Counted from the stretch's first letter, positions 1 through 8,982 are shown. The stretch is DNA of 64,000 bases from Rufibacter roseolus (GCF_017916365.1 NZ_JAFMSU010000003.1:744001-808000); one strand, 5' to 3'. Notes: generated from the letters alone by a model not told the origin. Made by a program: numbers and translations.

Positions 1-307
1 GCGACACCAGTGAGGGCAGCCAGGATGTGGCCCCAAACTCAGCCAGCGAGGGCCGGGACTGGTTCATGAACACGATGCCTATGATAAAGCCGGTGAGCGA
101 AATGAGCGGCAAGGACTTCACCCCTATCTCAAAACATTGCCGGATAATCTCTTTGAACTCATAAGGCGGCAGAAATACCTCCTTGAAAAAGCGGCCGATA
201 AACGAAGCGATATTGGCCAGCTCCATGAAAATGCGGTCAAATCTGCGGGAGATTACCTGCGCACGGGGCCGTCTTACCGGTCTTTCGTCATCATTATGAA
301 ATTTCAT
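1..307 (-). CDS. MlaE-family ABC transporter permease (N-terminal part, cut by window edge)
   Basis: Reading leftward from the ATG at 307 gives 102 codons with no stop before the window edge. A basic N-terminus (RPVRRPRAQ) is followed by an amphipathic stretch (FKEVFLPPYEFKE) and a first membrane segment, PLISLTGFIIGIVFMNQ, running into SRPSLAEFG. This matches the start of MlaE/YrbE permeases, which work with an MlaF-type ATPase in phospholipid traffic between outer and inner membrane. The partner ATPase would lie beyond position 1. A minus-strand TAatTTTG box at 560-567 is the best promoter candidate and would give a long (about 250 nt) leader that includes one copy of the intergenic dyad. 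The family call is firm; the exact substrate is not known. Confidence 0.85.
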   Translation of the reverse strand, partial: MKFHNDDERPVRRPRAQVISRRFDRIFMELANIASFIGRFFKEVFLPPYEFKEIIRQCFEIGVKSLPLISLTGFIIGIVFMNQSRPSLAEFGATSWLPSLVS

Positions 308-446
308 CTACTGTCTTTGTTTTTCATCTTCGGCCTCCCTTTACTCTGGGGTGCCTGTCCAGCACTGGCTATTATGCGCCATGCAGCAATTCAAGGTCAG
401 GGGTAACGAGCCTGTTTCTGATATCAGACATTTCTCACATGTACCC

Positions 447-482
447 GTTTCAGGCCTGATTTCCTGGAAACAAGGCTAAAAC
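447..482. repeat. Intergenic dyad, copy 1
   Basis: GTTTCAGGCCTGATTT, then a short centre, then GGAAACAAGGCTAAAAC. The two halves are inverted, imperfect copies. It lies in the leader of the mlaE-like gene. Confidence 0.7.
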
Positions 483-559
483 TGCGAACCGATCCGCAAA
501 AGCGGGAACGTCCTTGCGGCGTATACGGCTATCGCTTTCCTTAACTCAAAAAGTTCGGG

Positions 560-567
560 CAAAATTA
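560..567 (-). promoter_or_regulatory. Bacteroidota -7 box TAatTTTG
   Basis: Exact match to TAnnTTTG on the minus strand, upstream of the mlaE-like gene. No good TTG -33 box is visible at 19-21 nt, so the call rests on the -7 box alone. Confidence 0.45.
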
Positions 568-794
568 CATCAAAAAGCCTGATGACCTATTAAAAAGGTT
601 GAGAGTTCTGGGCAAGAGCCAGATGCGTGTGAAATCTGGAAGTTATTTCTGGGCCACGGCCTAGAAAACTCTGCGTTCTGGCTATTCTGGGGCGGTTACC
701 ACATCCTGCCTCCCCATTCTAACGTTCTTTGAACTACCAGCTGCACCTAGTATCATTGCCGCACTTACTAACTTACGTTATACCAAAACGCAGT

Positions 795-1391
795 ATGAAA
801 ATCTGTTTTGCCTCAAACAATGCCCATAAACTAAAGGAAATCCAGCAGTTGCTGGGACCTCCCTTTGAACTCGTGAGCCTGGAAGACCTAGGCTGCACCC
901 AGGAACTGGCCGAGGACCAGGACACCCTGGAAGGCAATGCCCTGCAGAAAGCGTCTTACGTTTGGGAGCGGTACCATGTGATCTGTTTCGCGGATGATAC
1001 CGGGCTAGAGGTAGAGGCGCTCAACAACGAACCGGGGGTGTACTCGGCGCGGTACGCCGGCCCGGAGCGGGATAACCAGTCCAACATGCAAAAAGTGCTG
1101 GAGAACCTAAAAGGCCGAAGCAACCGCAAGGCCCGGTTCAGGACGTCCATCGCGCTTTTTTTGGAAGAAGGCGAACAGCACCTGTTCAACGGCATTGTTG
1201 AAGGACATATCAATGAAGAGCCCCGCGGCGAGCAGGGCTTTGGCTACGACCCCATCTTCGTGCCCGAGGGGCATGACCGCACCTTCGCCCAGATGAATAG
1301 TCAGGAGAAAAACCAGATCAGCCACCGGGGCCGGGCTGTGCAGCAATTGGTGTCCTTTCTGCAGCACCGCTATGTACAAACCGGTACCTAA
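795..1391 (+). CDS. rdgB: Non-canonical purine NTP pyrophosphatase (RdgB/HAM1)
   Basis: 198-residue cytosolic enzyme of the HAM1 family, which hydrolyses dITP, XTP and ITP to monophosphates and keeps deaminated purines out of nucleic acids. Visible signatures: SNNAHKLKE near residues 7-15 (NTP binding), FADDTGLEVEAL, NEPGVYSARYAG and GFGYDPIFVPEG near the C-terminus. The start at 795 is chosen because MKICFASNN matches the family N-terminus; an in-frame upstream extension from 729 adds 22 residues unlike the family. It is followed after 77 bp by the uridine kinase gene on the same strand, but that gene has its own -7 box, so co-transcription is uncertain. Confidence 0.95.
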   Translation: MKICFASNNAHKLKEIQQLLGPPFELVSLEDLGCTQELAEDQDTLEGNALQKASYVWERYHVICFADDTGLEVEALNNEPGVYSARYAGPERDNQSNMQKVLENLKGRSNRKARFRTSIALFLEEGEQHLFNGIVEGHINEEPRGEQGFGYDPIFVPEGHDRTFAQMNSQEKNQISHRGRAVQQLVSFLQHRYVQTGT

Positions 1392-1436
1392 AGAAATTCT
1401 TTTGAACATGCGTTAGGCTGCATGCACACAAATGGT

Positions 1437-1444
1437 TAATTTTG
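1437..1444 (+). promoter_or_regulatory. -7 box TAatTTTG upstream of udk
   Basis: Exact TAnnTTTG match, 24 nt before the udk ATG. The expected TTG -33 box is weak (TTA at 1413-1415, 21-nt spacing). Confidence 0.6.
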
Positions 1445-1468
1445 CACCCCGTAAACCCATACTTATTT

Positions 1469-2092
1469 ATGCATCAAAAGCCGTTCATTGTAGGAATTAC
1501 GGGAGGAAGCGCGTCAGGAAAAACCACATTCCTGAGCAGACTACTGGCTTCGTATGCACCTGAGGACATTTGCCTGGTGTCTCAGGACAATTACTATCAC
1601 GACCGCGACAAACAGTTCATAGACGAGAACGGCTTTCATAACTTTGATTTGCCCAGCTCTATTGACAGCGCCGCGTACGCCCATGACATCCTCCAACTAA
1701 GTAAAGGAGAGACCGTTTACCGCAAAGAGTACACTTTCAATAATCCAAACGTGGTACCCCGCCAACTGGAGTTCAAGCCGGCTCCCATTGTGGTGGTGGA
1801 AGGCATCTTTGTGTTCTACTTTGAGGAGGTAGCCAAACTCCTGGACATGAAGGTGTACATAGACGCCAAGGAGTACATCAAGCTACAGCGCCGCATCATC
1901 CGTGACAAGGTGGAACGCGGTTATGACTTGGACGATGTGCTTTACCGTTACACGAACCACGTGGCCCCTACCTATGAGAAATACATCAAGCCGTTTAAGA
2001 ACGATGCCGATGTGATCATCCCTAACAACCGCCATTTTGATGTAGGGCTGGATGTTCTGGTAACCTACCTGAACTCCAAGATTAAAAAATAA
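1469..2092 (+). CDS. udk: Uridine kinase
   Basis: 207 residues. Phosphorylates uridine and cytidine to UMP and CMP in pyrimidine salvage. The P-loop GGSASGKT is at residues 12-19, followed by SQDNYYHDRDK, the NFDLPSSID segment typical of uridine kinases, and VVVEGIFVFY as the Walker-B-like strand; the RRIIRDKVERGYDLDDVL helix and DVIIPNN near the end also match. The start at 1469 is preferred over the in-frame TTG at 1442, because that TTG is part of the -7 promoter box. A strong hairpin terminator follows at 2120. Confidence 0.95.
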   Translation: MHQKPFIVGITGGSASGKTTFLSRLLASYAPEDICLVSQDNYYHDRDKQFIDENGFHNFDLPSSIDSAAYAHDILQLSKGETVYRKEYTFNNPNVVPRQLEFKPAPIVVVEGIFVFYFEEVAKLLDMKVYIDAKEYIKLQRRIIRDKVERGYDLDDVLYRYTNHVAPTYEKYIKPFKNDADVIIPNNRHFDVGLDVLVTYLNSKIKK

Positions 2093-2119
2093 CCTTTTTC
2101 AAGCCCAAGGGCACTTATC

Positions 2120-2160
2120 AAAAGCCTCTGCTGTTCCACCACCAGCAGAGGCTTTTGTTT
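2120..2160 (+). terminator. Intrinsic terminator of udk
   Basis: Perfect 14-bp stem AAAAGCCTCTGCTG (2120-2133) with CAGCAGAGGCTTTT (2143-2156), followed by GTTTTATTT. The T-rich tail contains the TTG -33 box of the next gene. Confidence 0.9.
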
Positions 2161-2184
2161 TATTTCAAGAATCCTCTACCTTTG
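2155..2184 (+). promoter_or_regulatory. Promoter TTG-N19-TAccTTTG
   Basis: TTG at 2155-2157, 19 nt, then TAccTTTG at 2177-2184: a complete match to the Bacteroidota sigma-A consensus. It lies 10 nt before the ATG at 2194, so the leader is very short. Confidence 0.8.
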
Positions 2185-2193
2185 CTTATAGAG

Positions 2194-2559
2194 ATGAAAC
2201 CTGGGCACTACATACAACGTAATTGGCGGCTGCTTTGCACAAGCATGGCCTTGCTGTTGGTGCTTACTGTGAACTACAGGACTCTCCCGGCATACGCCTA
2301 TAAAACGGCCTCCCCGGCTGAGCAAACGGCGGTGAACAACCAGGGCCGAGACCAGCAATCATCGGTGGTGAAACAGAAAGTTTCCTTTGAGGCCACCACT
2401 TCCTTTATTGCCTTACAGATTGCCGAGCCGGCCACCTTCCTGCGCCTCACCTTCACGGCGCCGGTGCAGACTCTGGTGAAAACCGCTCTGGGAACACCCT
2501 ACTGGACATTTCTTTTGCAGCAACTGACCACGTTGCCCATCTCACCCAACGCACCCTAA
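2194..2559 (+). CDS. Small exported protein of unknown function
   Basis: 121 residues, not recognised. The N-terminus (MKPGHYIQRNWRLL) is basic and is followed by a hydrophobic run (CTSMALLLVLTVNY) that looks like a signal peptide or a single membrane anchor. The rest is rich in Thr, Ala and Gln with no motif I can name. The start at 2194 is chosen because a complete promoter (2155-2184) ends 10 nt upstream; an in-frame upstream start at 2155 would overlap the -33 box. That promoter and the terminator before it argue that this is a separately transcribed real gene. Confidence 0.6.
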   Translation: MKPGHYIQRNWRLLCTSMALLLVLTVNYRTLPAYAYKTASPAEQTAVNNQGRDQQSSVVKQKVSFEATTSFIALQIAEPATFLRLTFTAPVQTLVKTALGTPYWTFLLQQLTTLPISPNAP

Positions 2560-2734
2560 CTTCCTGTTTTCCGGAACTTTACGCCTCACAAGGGCATTTA
2601 CCGGGTAAACTCCGCATTCTCTTTTTGGGTTATGCCTTGTGTTTTCTGATTCCTTTCTGGTTTTCAGGCCCTAAACGGCATTCCCAGCTGCTTATACTAT
2701 TATCATTCATTTTTATTTATCCATCTATTCACCA

Positions 2735-5725
2735 ATGCGTAACAAAGGTTTTATCCTGGTTTTGACGGTTATCGTATCGGCGTTGTGCCTGTACTATCTG
2801 TCGTTCTCTTTGGTCTCCAAAGGCGTTGAAGAAGACGCTACGCGGTTTGCCACCACTAAAACTGGCACCGTAGACCACTACAAAAAACAATCTTACCTTG
2901 ACTCTGTCTGGAAAGCCCCGGTTTTCAACTTCTTGGGAGCTGAGTACACTTACCAGCAGGTAAAAGAAAGTGAGCTTGGCCTTGGTCTTGACCTGAAAGG
3001 CGGTATGCACGTAACGCTGGAGGTTTCTCCGGTGGAAATCATCAGAGCCATGGCCGGAAGTCGCAGAGATGCCGCTTTTGAGCAAGCCATTGCCCGCGCC
3101 CAGAAACTGCAGGCCACCAGCCAGAAGAACTTTGTAGACCTCTTCTACCAGTCTTACCGTGAGCTGCAGCCAAACGGCAAACTGGCTTCTATCTTCGCTA
3201 ACAGCACCACCCGTTCTCTTAGCTACAACTCTACAGACAAGGAAGTACTGAACGTGATCAACAAAGAGGTTGATGATGCGGTAGCCCGTTCTTTCAACAT
3301 TCTGCGTACCCGTATTGATAAATTCGGGGTAAACCAGCCTAACATCCAGCACCTGAAAGGCACTAACCGTATCCAGATTGAGTTGCCAGGCGTTGACAAC
3401 CCAGAGCGTGTTCGTAAACTGTTGCAAGGAACCGCTAACCTGGAATTCTGGGAAGTATGGAGCGTGCAGGAGTTTGGTCCTTATTTCACTCAGTTGAACG
3501 ATTACCTGGTGAAAGAGGAAGCTGCCAACAAACTGAAAGGCGCTGCTGCCCCTTCTTCTACCCTGGCCTCTGCTGCTGACACCTCTAAATCTTTGACTGC
3601 CGCCGCCGGTGCTGATACTTCAGCCTTGGCTGCCCAGTTAAGCAAACCCGCTGACAGCGCTGCTGCCAAGAAAGACTCTATCAACCCTAACCAAAGCTCT
3701 CTGCTGGCGCGTCTTTTCACTACCCTGCCAGGTGGTTTAGGTACCAACGTGCGGGACACCGCCAAGGTAAACGCGCTGTTCGCGAAGCAGGAAGTGAAAG
3801 CTCTGTTCCCGCAGAACATGAAGTTCCTGTGGGGCGTGAAGCCAATCGTTTCTAATGACGGTGCTGAGTTCCTGGAACTTTACGCAGTGAAGAAAGGCCG
3901 CGAAGGCAAAGCTCCTTTGACTGGTGAGTACATTTCAGATGCCCGCCAGGACTATGACCAGCAAGGTCGCCCAGAAATCAACATGAGCATGAACGCCGCC
4001 GGTTCTAAGAAATGGCAGCGTCTGACTGGTGACAACATCGGTCGTCAGGTAGCTATTGTGTTGGATGACTATGTGTACTCTGCCCCAGTGGTACAGAGCG
4101 AGATTGCCGGTGGTAACTCTTCTATCTCTGGTTCTTTCACCATTGAAGAGGCGCAAGACTTAGCCAACATTCTGAAAGCCGGTAAAATGCCAGCTCCTAC
4201 CCGTATTGTGGAAGAAGCCATTGTAGGTCCTTCTTTGGGTCAGGAAGCCATCAACCAAGGTTTGCTTTCTTCTTTGGCCGGTATGGGTCTGGTGGTTCTG
4301 TTCATGTTTGCCTACTACAGCAAAGGTGGCCTGATCGCTAACATCGCCCTGTTCTTCAACATCTTCTTCATTATTGGTATCCTGGCGCAGTTTGGTACTG
4401 CCCTTACCCTGCCTGGTATTGCCGGTATGGTATTGACCATGGGTATGTCTGTGGATGCGAACGTACTGATCTTTGAGCGTATCAAAGAGGAATTGCACGG
4501 CGGCATGAGCATGGGCGAAGCCATCAGAAGAGGTTACAGCAAAGCGTTCAGCTCTATCTTTGACTCCAACGTGACCACGTTATTGGCGGGTATCATCCTG
4601 TACTTCTTCGGTTCCGGTCCGGTGAAAGGATTCGCCATCACGTTGATGATTGGTATTGCTACCTCTTTCTTCACCGCGGTATACATTTCCCGCCTGCTGA
4701 TTGAGTGGATGACCAAAGGCAAAGACAGCAGCCAAATCTCCCTGGAGACGCCGCTTTCCAGAAACTGGTTCAAAAACATCAAGTTTGATATCCTGGGCAA
4801 CCGTAAGAAAGCCTATATCTTGTCTGCTATCTTTATCCTGTTCGGTATTGTGGCCGTGTTCATTAAAGGCGACCTGCCATTGGGCGTTGACTTCAAAGGC
4901 GGTCGTTCTTACGTGGTAGACTTCAAGAGCGCAGTTCCTGCCTCCGATGTAAGATCTGCCCTGGATGACGAGTTCAAAGGCGCTGGTACTGAGGTAAAAA
5001 CCTACGGTGCTCCTAACCGCTTGAAAGTCACCACCAGCTACATCGCTGAGAATGAGTCTACCCAAGCCGATGAGACCGTAAGAACTGCCCTGGTACAAGG
5101 TCTGAAAGAATACCAGAACCTGAACCCGCAGATTGTCAGCTCTTCTAAAGTGGGCGCCACCATGGCCGATGACATTCAGAAGACAGCCATCATTGCGGTA
5201 TTACTTGCCTTTGCGGGTATCTTCATTTACCTGGCCTTCCGTTTCAGCCGCTGGCAGTTCAGTTTGGGCGGGGTAATCGCCTTGATCCACGACGTGTTGG
5301 TGGTATTCTCCGCCTTCACCATCGCTAACCTGTTCGGGGTTTCCTTCGAGATGGACCAGGTATTTATCGCGTCTATCCTGACCATCATTGGTTACTCCAT
5401 CAACGATACCGTGGTAGTGTTTGACCGTATCCGGGAGTTCTCCCATGAGAACCCACGCATGAAGTTCCGTGACATTGTGAACCCAGCCTTGAACAGCACC
5501 TTCAGCCGTACCATCATCACCAACTTAACTGTATTGCTGGTGGTTATCATCCTGTTCATATTTGGTGGTGAGACCCTGAGAGGCTTCTCCTTCGCAATGT
5601 TGATCGGTTCCTTGACCGGTACTTACTCTACCTTGTTCATCGCCGCGCCAATTGTGGTGGATACTACCAACGTAGATAGAGAGAAACTGGTAGCTGTGAA
5701 ACCAACTGTGGTTGCCGCGAAATAA
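2735..5725 (+). CDS. secDF: Fused protein translocase subunit SecDF
   Basis: 996-residue inner-membrane protein in which SecD and SecF are one chain, as is usual in Bacteroidota; it uses the proton-motive force to help SecYEG export proteins. The SecD half has TM1 at about residues 5-25, LDLKGGMHVTLEV near residue 90, and a membrane block with GMSVDANVLIFERIKEEL (Asp574). The SecF half starts near residue 688 with NRKKAYILSA, then LGVDFKGGRSYVV and GYSINDTVVVFDRIRE (Asp891). An Ala/Ser/Asp-rich low-complexity stretch (about residues 268-315) interrupts the SecD periplasmic domain. It is monocistronic, closed by a GC-rich terminator. Confidence 0.97.
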   Translation: MRNKGFILVLTVIVSALCLYYLSFSLVSKGVEEDATRFATTKTGTVDHYKKQSYLDSVWKAPVFNFLGAEYTYQQVKESELGLGLDLKGGMHVTLEVSPVEIIRAMAGSRRDAAFEQAIARAQKLQATSQKNFVDLFYQSYRELQPNGKLASIFANSTTRSLSYNSTDKEVLNVINKEVDDAVARSFNILRTRIDKFGVNQPNIQHLKGTNRIQIELPGVDNPERVRKLLQGTANLEFWEVWSVQEFGPYFTQLNDYLVKEEAANKLKGAAAPSSTLASAADTSKSLTAAAGADTSALAAQLSKPADSAAAKKDSINPNQSSLLARLFTTLPGGLGTNVRDTAKVNALFAKQEVKALFPQNMKFLWGVKPIVSNDGAEFLELYAVKKGREGKAPLTGEYISDARQDYDQQGRPEINMSMNAAGSKKWQRLTGDNIGRQVAIVLDDYVYSAPVVQSEIAGGNSSISGSFTIEEAQDLANILKAGKMPAPTRIVEEAIVGPSLGQEAINQGLLSSLAGMGLVVLFMFAYYSKGGLIANIALFFNIFFIIGILAQFGTALTLPGIAGMVLTMGMSVDANVLIFERIKEELHGGMSMGEAIRRGYSKAFSSIFDSNVTTLLAGIILYFFGSGPVKGFAITLMIGIATSFFTAVYISRLLIEWMTKGKDSSQISLETPLSRNWFKNIKFDILGNRKKAYILSAIFILFGIVAVFIKGDLPLGVDFKGGRSYVVDFKSAVPASDVRSALDDEFKGAGTEVKTYGAPNRLKVTTSYIAENESTQADETVRTALVQGLKEYQNLNPQIVSSSKVGATMADDIQKTAIIAVLLAFAGIFIYLAFRFSRWQFSLGGVIALIHDVLVVFSAFTIANLFGVSFEMDQVFIASILTIIGYSINDTVVVFDRIREFSHENPRMKFRDIVNPALNSTFSRTIITNLTVLLVVIILFIFGGETLRGFSFAMLIGSLTGTYSTLFIAAPIVVDTTNVDREKLVAVKPTVVAAK

Positions 5726-5748
5726 CATTTGCATTCACCTATCCATAG

Positions 5749-5777
5749 AAAAGCCGGGCGTTTGCCCGGCTTTTTTT
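5749..5777 (+). terminator. Intrinsic terminator of secDF
   Basis: AAAGCCGGGC, short loop, GCCCGGCTTT, then T7: a classic GC stem with a T tract. Confidence 0.9.
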
Positions 5778-5837
5778 ATGCCTATAGTTTTACCATTCCA
5801 AAGCCGAGACGATATGTTAATCTTAGAAGTTTAAACC

Positions 5838-5857
5838 TTCCCCTCCGAGGAGGGGAA
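5838..5857. repeat. CCCCTCC/GGAGGGG palindrome, copy 1
   Basis: TTCCCCTCC, 2 nt, GGAGGGGAA: a 9-bp perfect inverted repeat. Related palindromes are at 10628, 29559 and 46761. The rest of 5780-6178 shows only this element and one dyad copy. Confidence 0.7.
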
Positions 5858-5965
5858 TCCCTGTCTCGGCTACTTTAGTCAAGATCCAGGGATTGGTTGA
5901 AAGGTTCTTTAAAGGCTATTTCACCTTCGATAGAAATGGAGTGTACGGCACCTTACTTTTGCCCT

Positions 5966-6001
5966 TGTTTTTAGCCCGACTCGAGGAAAACAGCCCTAAT
6001 A
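5966..6001. repeat. Intergenic dyad, copy 2
   Basis: TGTTTTTAGCCCGA, centre CTCGAGG, AAAACAGCCCTAATAG. It fits the shared pattern TTTTAGxCC ... GAAAxCAGxCCTA. Confidence 0.65.
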
Positions 6002-6178
6002 GGGATAAAGCGTGCTTGCCTCATCTGCTTCCATTTTCCAGGAAACCATGGGCAAAGGGAGGCTTGTTTTAGGGGATTGGGGCAGGAATTGGGAACTGAG
6101 CCCGGACTTGTGGCCGGTTTTTATTAAATTGCTTTTTTGCCATCTTCTGGTTCTTCCAGACTTACCCCTTTTAGGCTT

Positions 6179-7060
6179 ATGCTCCCCTCCTCTAACCGCG
6201 ACTTTGACATCAGGTCTGAGTTCAAAAACTTTTGTTTGATTCTTTGTGGTATTCTATCGGCAGGCATGGGCCTGAAAGGATTCCTGCTTTCCAGCCATTT
6301 CATTGACGGCGGCGTGACCGGTATCTCCATGCTGCTGACGCATATTTTCGGGATTCCGCTTTCTTTGCTCATTGTGCTGTTGAACCTGCCGTTCATCTTT
6401 ATGGGCTTCCGGTACGTGGGCAAATTGTTTGCCATCAAAAGCGCCCTGGCCATTGTAGGGCTCTCGCTCTGTATTGTGTTTGTGACCTATCCAGACGTGA
6501 CGGCAGACAAAATGCTGACCGCCATCTTTGGGGGAGTGTTCATTGGGTTGGGCATAGGATTGGCCATGCGCGGTGGGGCGGTTTTGGACGGTACTGAGGT
6601 AGCGGCGGTTCTGGTGAGTAAAATCTACCCGCTGGTGAAGGTGAGTGACGTGATTCTGATGCTCAATATCGTCATTTTCTGCACCGCGGCCTTCTTCCTA
6701 GGCGTGGATGTGGCGCTCTACTCTATCCTGACCTATTTCTCGGCCTCCAAGATGATTGACTTCCTGCTGCATGGTATTGAGCAGTACACGGGTGTAACCA
6801 TTGTCTCCAGGCTGAGCGAGCAGATACGGGTAGCCATCACTGAAAAGCTAGGCCGCGGGGTCACCATTTACCAAGGCAAGAGAGGCTTCGGGAAGCGGGG
6901 TGACAACCTGGAGATTGACATCATCTTCACGGTAGTGACCAGGCTGGAGATCCCGGCCCTCCGCAAAGAAGTAAAGTCCATTGACCCTGATGCCTTCCTG
7001 ATCCAGCAAAGCATTGACGATACTGACGGCGGCATGGTCAAAAGAAGAGCTCTGCATTAA
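6179..7060 (+). CDS. YitT-family membrane protein (DUF2179 C-terminus)
   Basis: 293 residues. Five to six hydrophobic segments occupy the first ~200 residues, with the family's GGVTGISMLL motif after the first segment and a second similar GGAVLDGTEV block; the soluble C-terminal DUF2179-like domain contains VTIYQGKRGFGK and DAFLIQQ. YitT proteins are widespread inner-membrane proteins; their transport role is not established. The start at 6179 (MLPSSNRDFD) is preferred over an in-frame codon at 6137. It converges with the APC permease gene and shares a bidirectional 24-bp hairpin with it. Confidence 0.88.
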   Translation: MLPSSNRDFDIRSEFKNFCLILCGILSAGMGLKGFLLSSHFIDGGVTGISMLLTHIFGIPLSLLIVLLNLPFIFMGFRYVGKLFAIKSALAIVGLSLCIVFVTYPDVTADKMLTAIFGGVFIGLGIGLAMRGGAVLDGTEVAAVLVSKIYPLVKVSDVILMLNIVIFCTAAFFLGVDVALYSILTYFSASKMIDFLLHGIEQYTGVTIVSRLSEQIRVAITEKLGRGVTIYQGKRGFGKRGDNLEIDIIFTVVTRLEIPALRKEVKSIDPDAFLIQQSIDDTDGGMVKRRALH

Positions 7061-7090
7061 ATTCTCTTCAAACCACATTGTTATTAAATG

Positions 7091-7151
7091 AATCGCCCTT
7101 CTGGTTTCAGGCCTGTTTTGACAAAAAAGGCCTGAAACCAGAAGGGCGATT
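7091..7151. terminator. Bidirectional terminator with perfect 24-bp stem
   Basis: The arms at 7091-7114 and 7128-7151 are perfectly complementary and the ends read AATCGCC/GGCGATT, so the hairpin serves both converging genes. The inner part (7103-7139) is a perfectly paired copy of the intergenic dyad (GGTTTCAGGCCTGTTTT ... AAAAGGCCTGAAACC). Confidence 0.85.
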
Positions 7152-7164
7152 TGCTATGATGAAC

Positions 7165-8589
7165 CTAGGCGTGCTTCTCTATTTCGGCAGGCTCCTGGTT
7201 GAGGATGTTTTTCTTCATAAACCACCAGTACATGGGAATACCGGTGAGCATCAAGATCATGCCAATGCCTGCTTCCCGGGGACGTACGATGATGGTGTTG
7301 AAGAACAGGGCCACGCAGAAGATCACCATGATGGCTGGCACCACAGGGTAGCCCCAGGCTTTGTAAGGGCGGGGCGCATCGGGCATCTTGCGGCGAAGGA
7401 TGAATACGCCAAGGGTAGTTGCTCCGTAATAGATGAACACCGCGAAGATGATCATGTCGGTGAGTTGGTCAAAGGTACCGGATAGTACCAGCACGCAGGC
7501 CCACACGCACTGGAACAAAAGCGAATTAGCGGGTACCTGGGCCTGATTCAGGTTGGCGGCTTTCCGGAAGAACAATCCCTCCCGCGCCATGGCAAAGTAG
7601 GTGCGGCAACTGGCCAGGATGGTGGCGTTGGTACAGCCCAAAGTAGTCACCAGAATCAGGATGGAAATGAAAAAGCCACCGCCGCTGCCCCAGAAGCTTT
7701 TCACCGCCTCAATGGCCGCAATCTGGTTTCCGGCTTTGAAAATACCCTCAAGTTCCTGAATGGGCAGCAGCGCCAGATAAGTGGCGTTGACCAACAGGTA
7801 AATGGTGATGACGGTGAACACGCCAATGGTGATGCCGCGCGGAATGTTCACGTGCGGATCTTTGATTTCGCCGCCCACAAAACCCACTGAGGCCCAACCC
7901 TGGTACGCCCAGAATGCCGAGAGCATGGCCGCAAACACGGCACTGAACGAAACCGGCTGATTGTTGGAGGTCTGCAGGTCAAAGCTGCGGCTAAGGTCGG
8001 CATTTCCACTGCCCAACCCGAAGAGGATGATGAGACCAATCCCGATGAACACCAAAACGAGGATAGCGGTGCTCAGCCCGGCTCCTGCCTTCACGCCACG
8101 ACTGTTAATCCAGGTCAGGAAAATGATGAGCAGAATGGCCGTCAGCTTCACGTTAAAATCGGCGAAGGGATAGAAAATGCCCGCGATGCTCACATCGGCT
8201 AACTCCGGGAGCAGCGGTGGCACCGCAGCCAGGCTGTGCAAAGACTGCGCAAACACGTATGCCAGCGAAGAAATACCCGCCGTCTGGATCACCGAGAACA
8301 GCGACCAGCCGTAGATGAAAGCGAAGAAGCGGTTGTAGATGCGCTTGTAATAGGCGTATTCCCCGCCCGTATCGGCGAGCAGACCGGCAACCTCGGCATT
8401 GCTCAGCGCCCCGAACAAGGTGATGATTCCCCCTAAAATCCAGCAGATGAGCACCCACCCCGGCGAATGCAACTCTGCGGCCATGGGCGCCACTTTCTTG
8501 TACACCCCAGACCCTATGATGTTGCCAATCACCACCACCACTACCAGCTTAAGGCCCAATGTGCGGTGCAATTGCTTTGTATTATCCAT
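7165..8589 (-). CDS. APC-superfamily amino acid permease
   Basis: 474 residues with about 12 predicted membrane segments. The N-terminal VVVIGNIIGSGVYKKV block is the APC/LAT substrate-site motif of TM1, followed by GGIITLFGALSNAEVAGLL and TGGEYAYYKRIYNRFFAF, both typical of amino acid permeases. FWAYQGWASVGFVGGEIKDP matches the central TM6-7 region. It probably imports or exchanges neutral amino acids across the inner membrane; the exact substrate cannot be read from sequence. It converges with the YitT gene at a shared terminator. No clear -7 box is visible in front of it. Confidence 0.9.
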   Translation of the reverse strand: MDNTKQLHRTLGLKLVVVVVIGNIIGSGVYKKVAPMAAELHSPGWVLICWILGGIITLFGALSNAEVAGLLADTGGEYAYYKRIYNRFFAFIYGWSLFSVIQTAGISSLAYVFAQSLHSLAAVPPLLPELADVSIAGIFYPFADFNVKLTAILLIIFLTWINSRGVKAGAGLSTAILVLVFIGIGLIILFGLGSGNADLSRSFDLQTSNNQPVSFSAVFAAMLSAFWAYQGWASVGFVGGEIKDPHVNIPRGITIGVFTVITIYLLVNATYLALLPIQELEGIFKAGNQIAAIEAVKSFWGSGGGFFISILILVTTLGCTNATILASCRTYFAMAREGLFFRKAANLNQAQVPANSLLFQCVWACVLVLSGTFDQLTDMIIFAVFIYYGATTLGVFILRRKMPDAPRPYKAWGYPVVPAIMVIFCVALFFNTIIVRPREAGIGMILMLTGIPMYWWFMKKNILNQEPAEIEKHA

Positions 8590-8773
8590 ATTTATGACTT
8601 ATTTCTTACAAGAAACGAATAATCTCAGAAACCATCCTCATTTAGGGCCTCAGAGGTAGTTTCCCTAGGTCCATTCCCGCTCTAAACAAACTAAAAGTCA
8701 AAGACTTATTCCTAAAAGCCAGCTCGGGTAAACTTTCCCAATTCCGAAAACTGTTCCCGCTGGCTCTCGCTCG

Positions 8774-8810
8774 GCTTTTAGAACCATTTATTGAAAAATC
8801 GGCCCAAAAC
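8774..8810. repeat. Intergenic dyad, copy 3
   Basis: GCTTTTAGAACCATTTATTG then AAAAATCGGCCCAAAAC; the right half is closest to the consensus. Confidence 0.65.
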
Positions 8811-8974
8811 AAACTTAAAACCCAGATCTTTCCTGATGCTTCTAGACCCAGGATGTAGGACCCACTTTCATGGAAAAAGAACAATTCACTGGCAATCAGA
8901 AAAAGGGCCAACCTTCTGCGCCGAAGGTGAACAGATAAAATTTTAGGGGCTAAGGTTTTACAGGTAAATATCTG

Positions 8975-8982
8975 TATTTTTG
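8975..8982 (+). promoter_or_regulatory. -7 box TAttTTTG in nupC leader region
   Basis: Exact TAnnTTTG match. If used, it gives a leader of about 210 nt before the nupC ATG. Confidence 0.45.

Larger units (their letters stand above)
308..794. other. Divergent intergenic region between mlaE-like gene and rdgB
   Basis: About 490 bp without a supportable gene. It holds one dyad copy (447-482) and a minus-strand -7 box (560-567). No clear promoter for the plus-strand gene was found; the open frames here are short and look like chance. Confidence 0.6.

Noticed and set aside
2729-3427. 232-codon minus-strand open frame
   Set aside because: Antisense to secDF; no plausible protein features.
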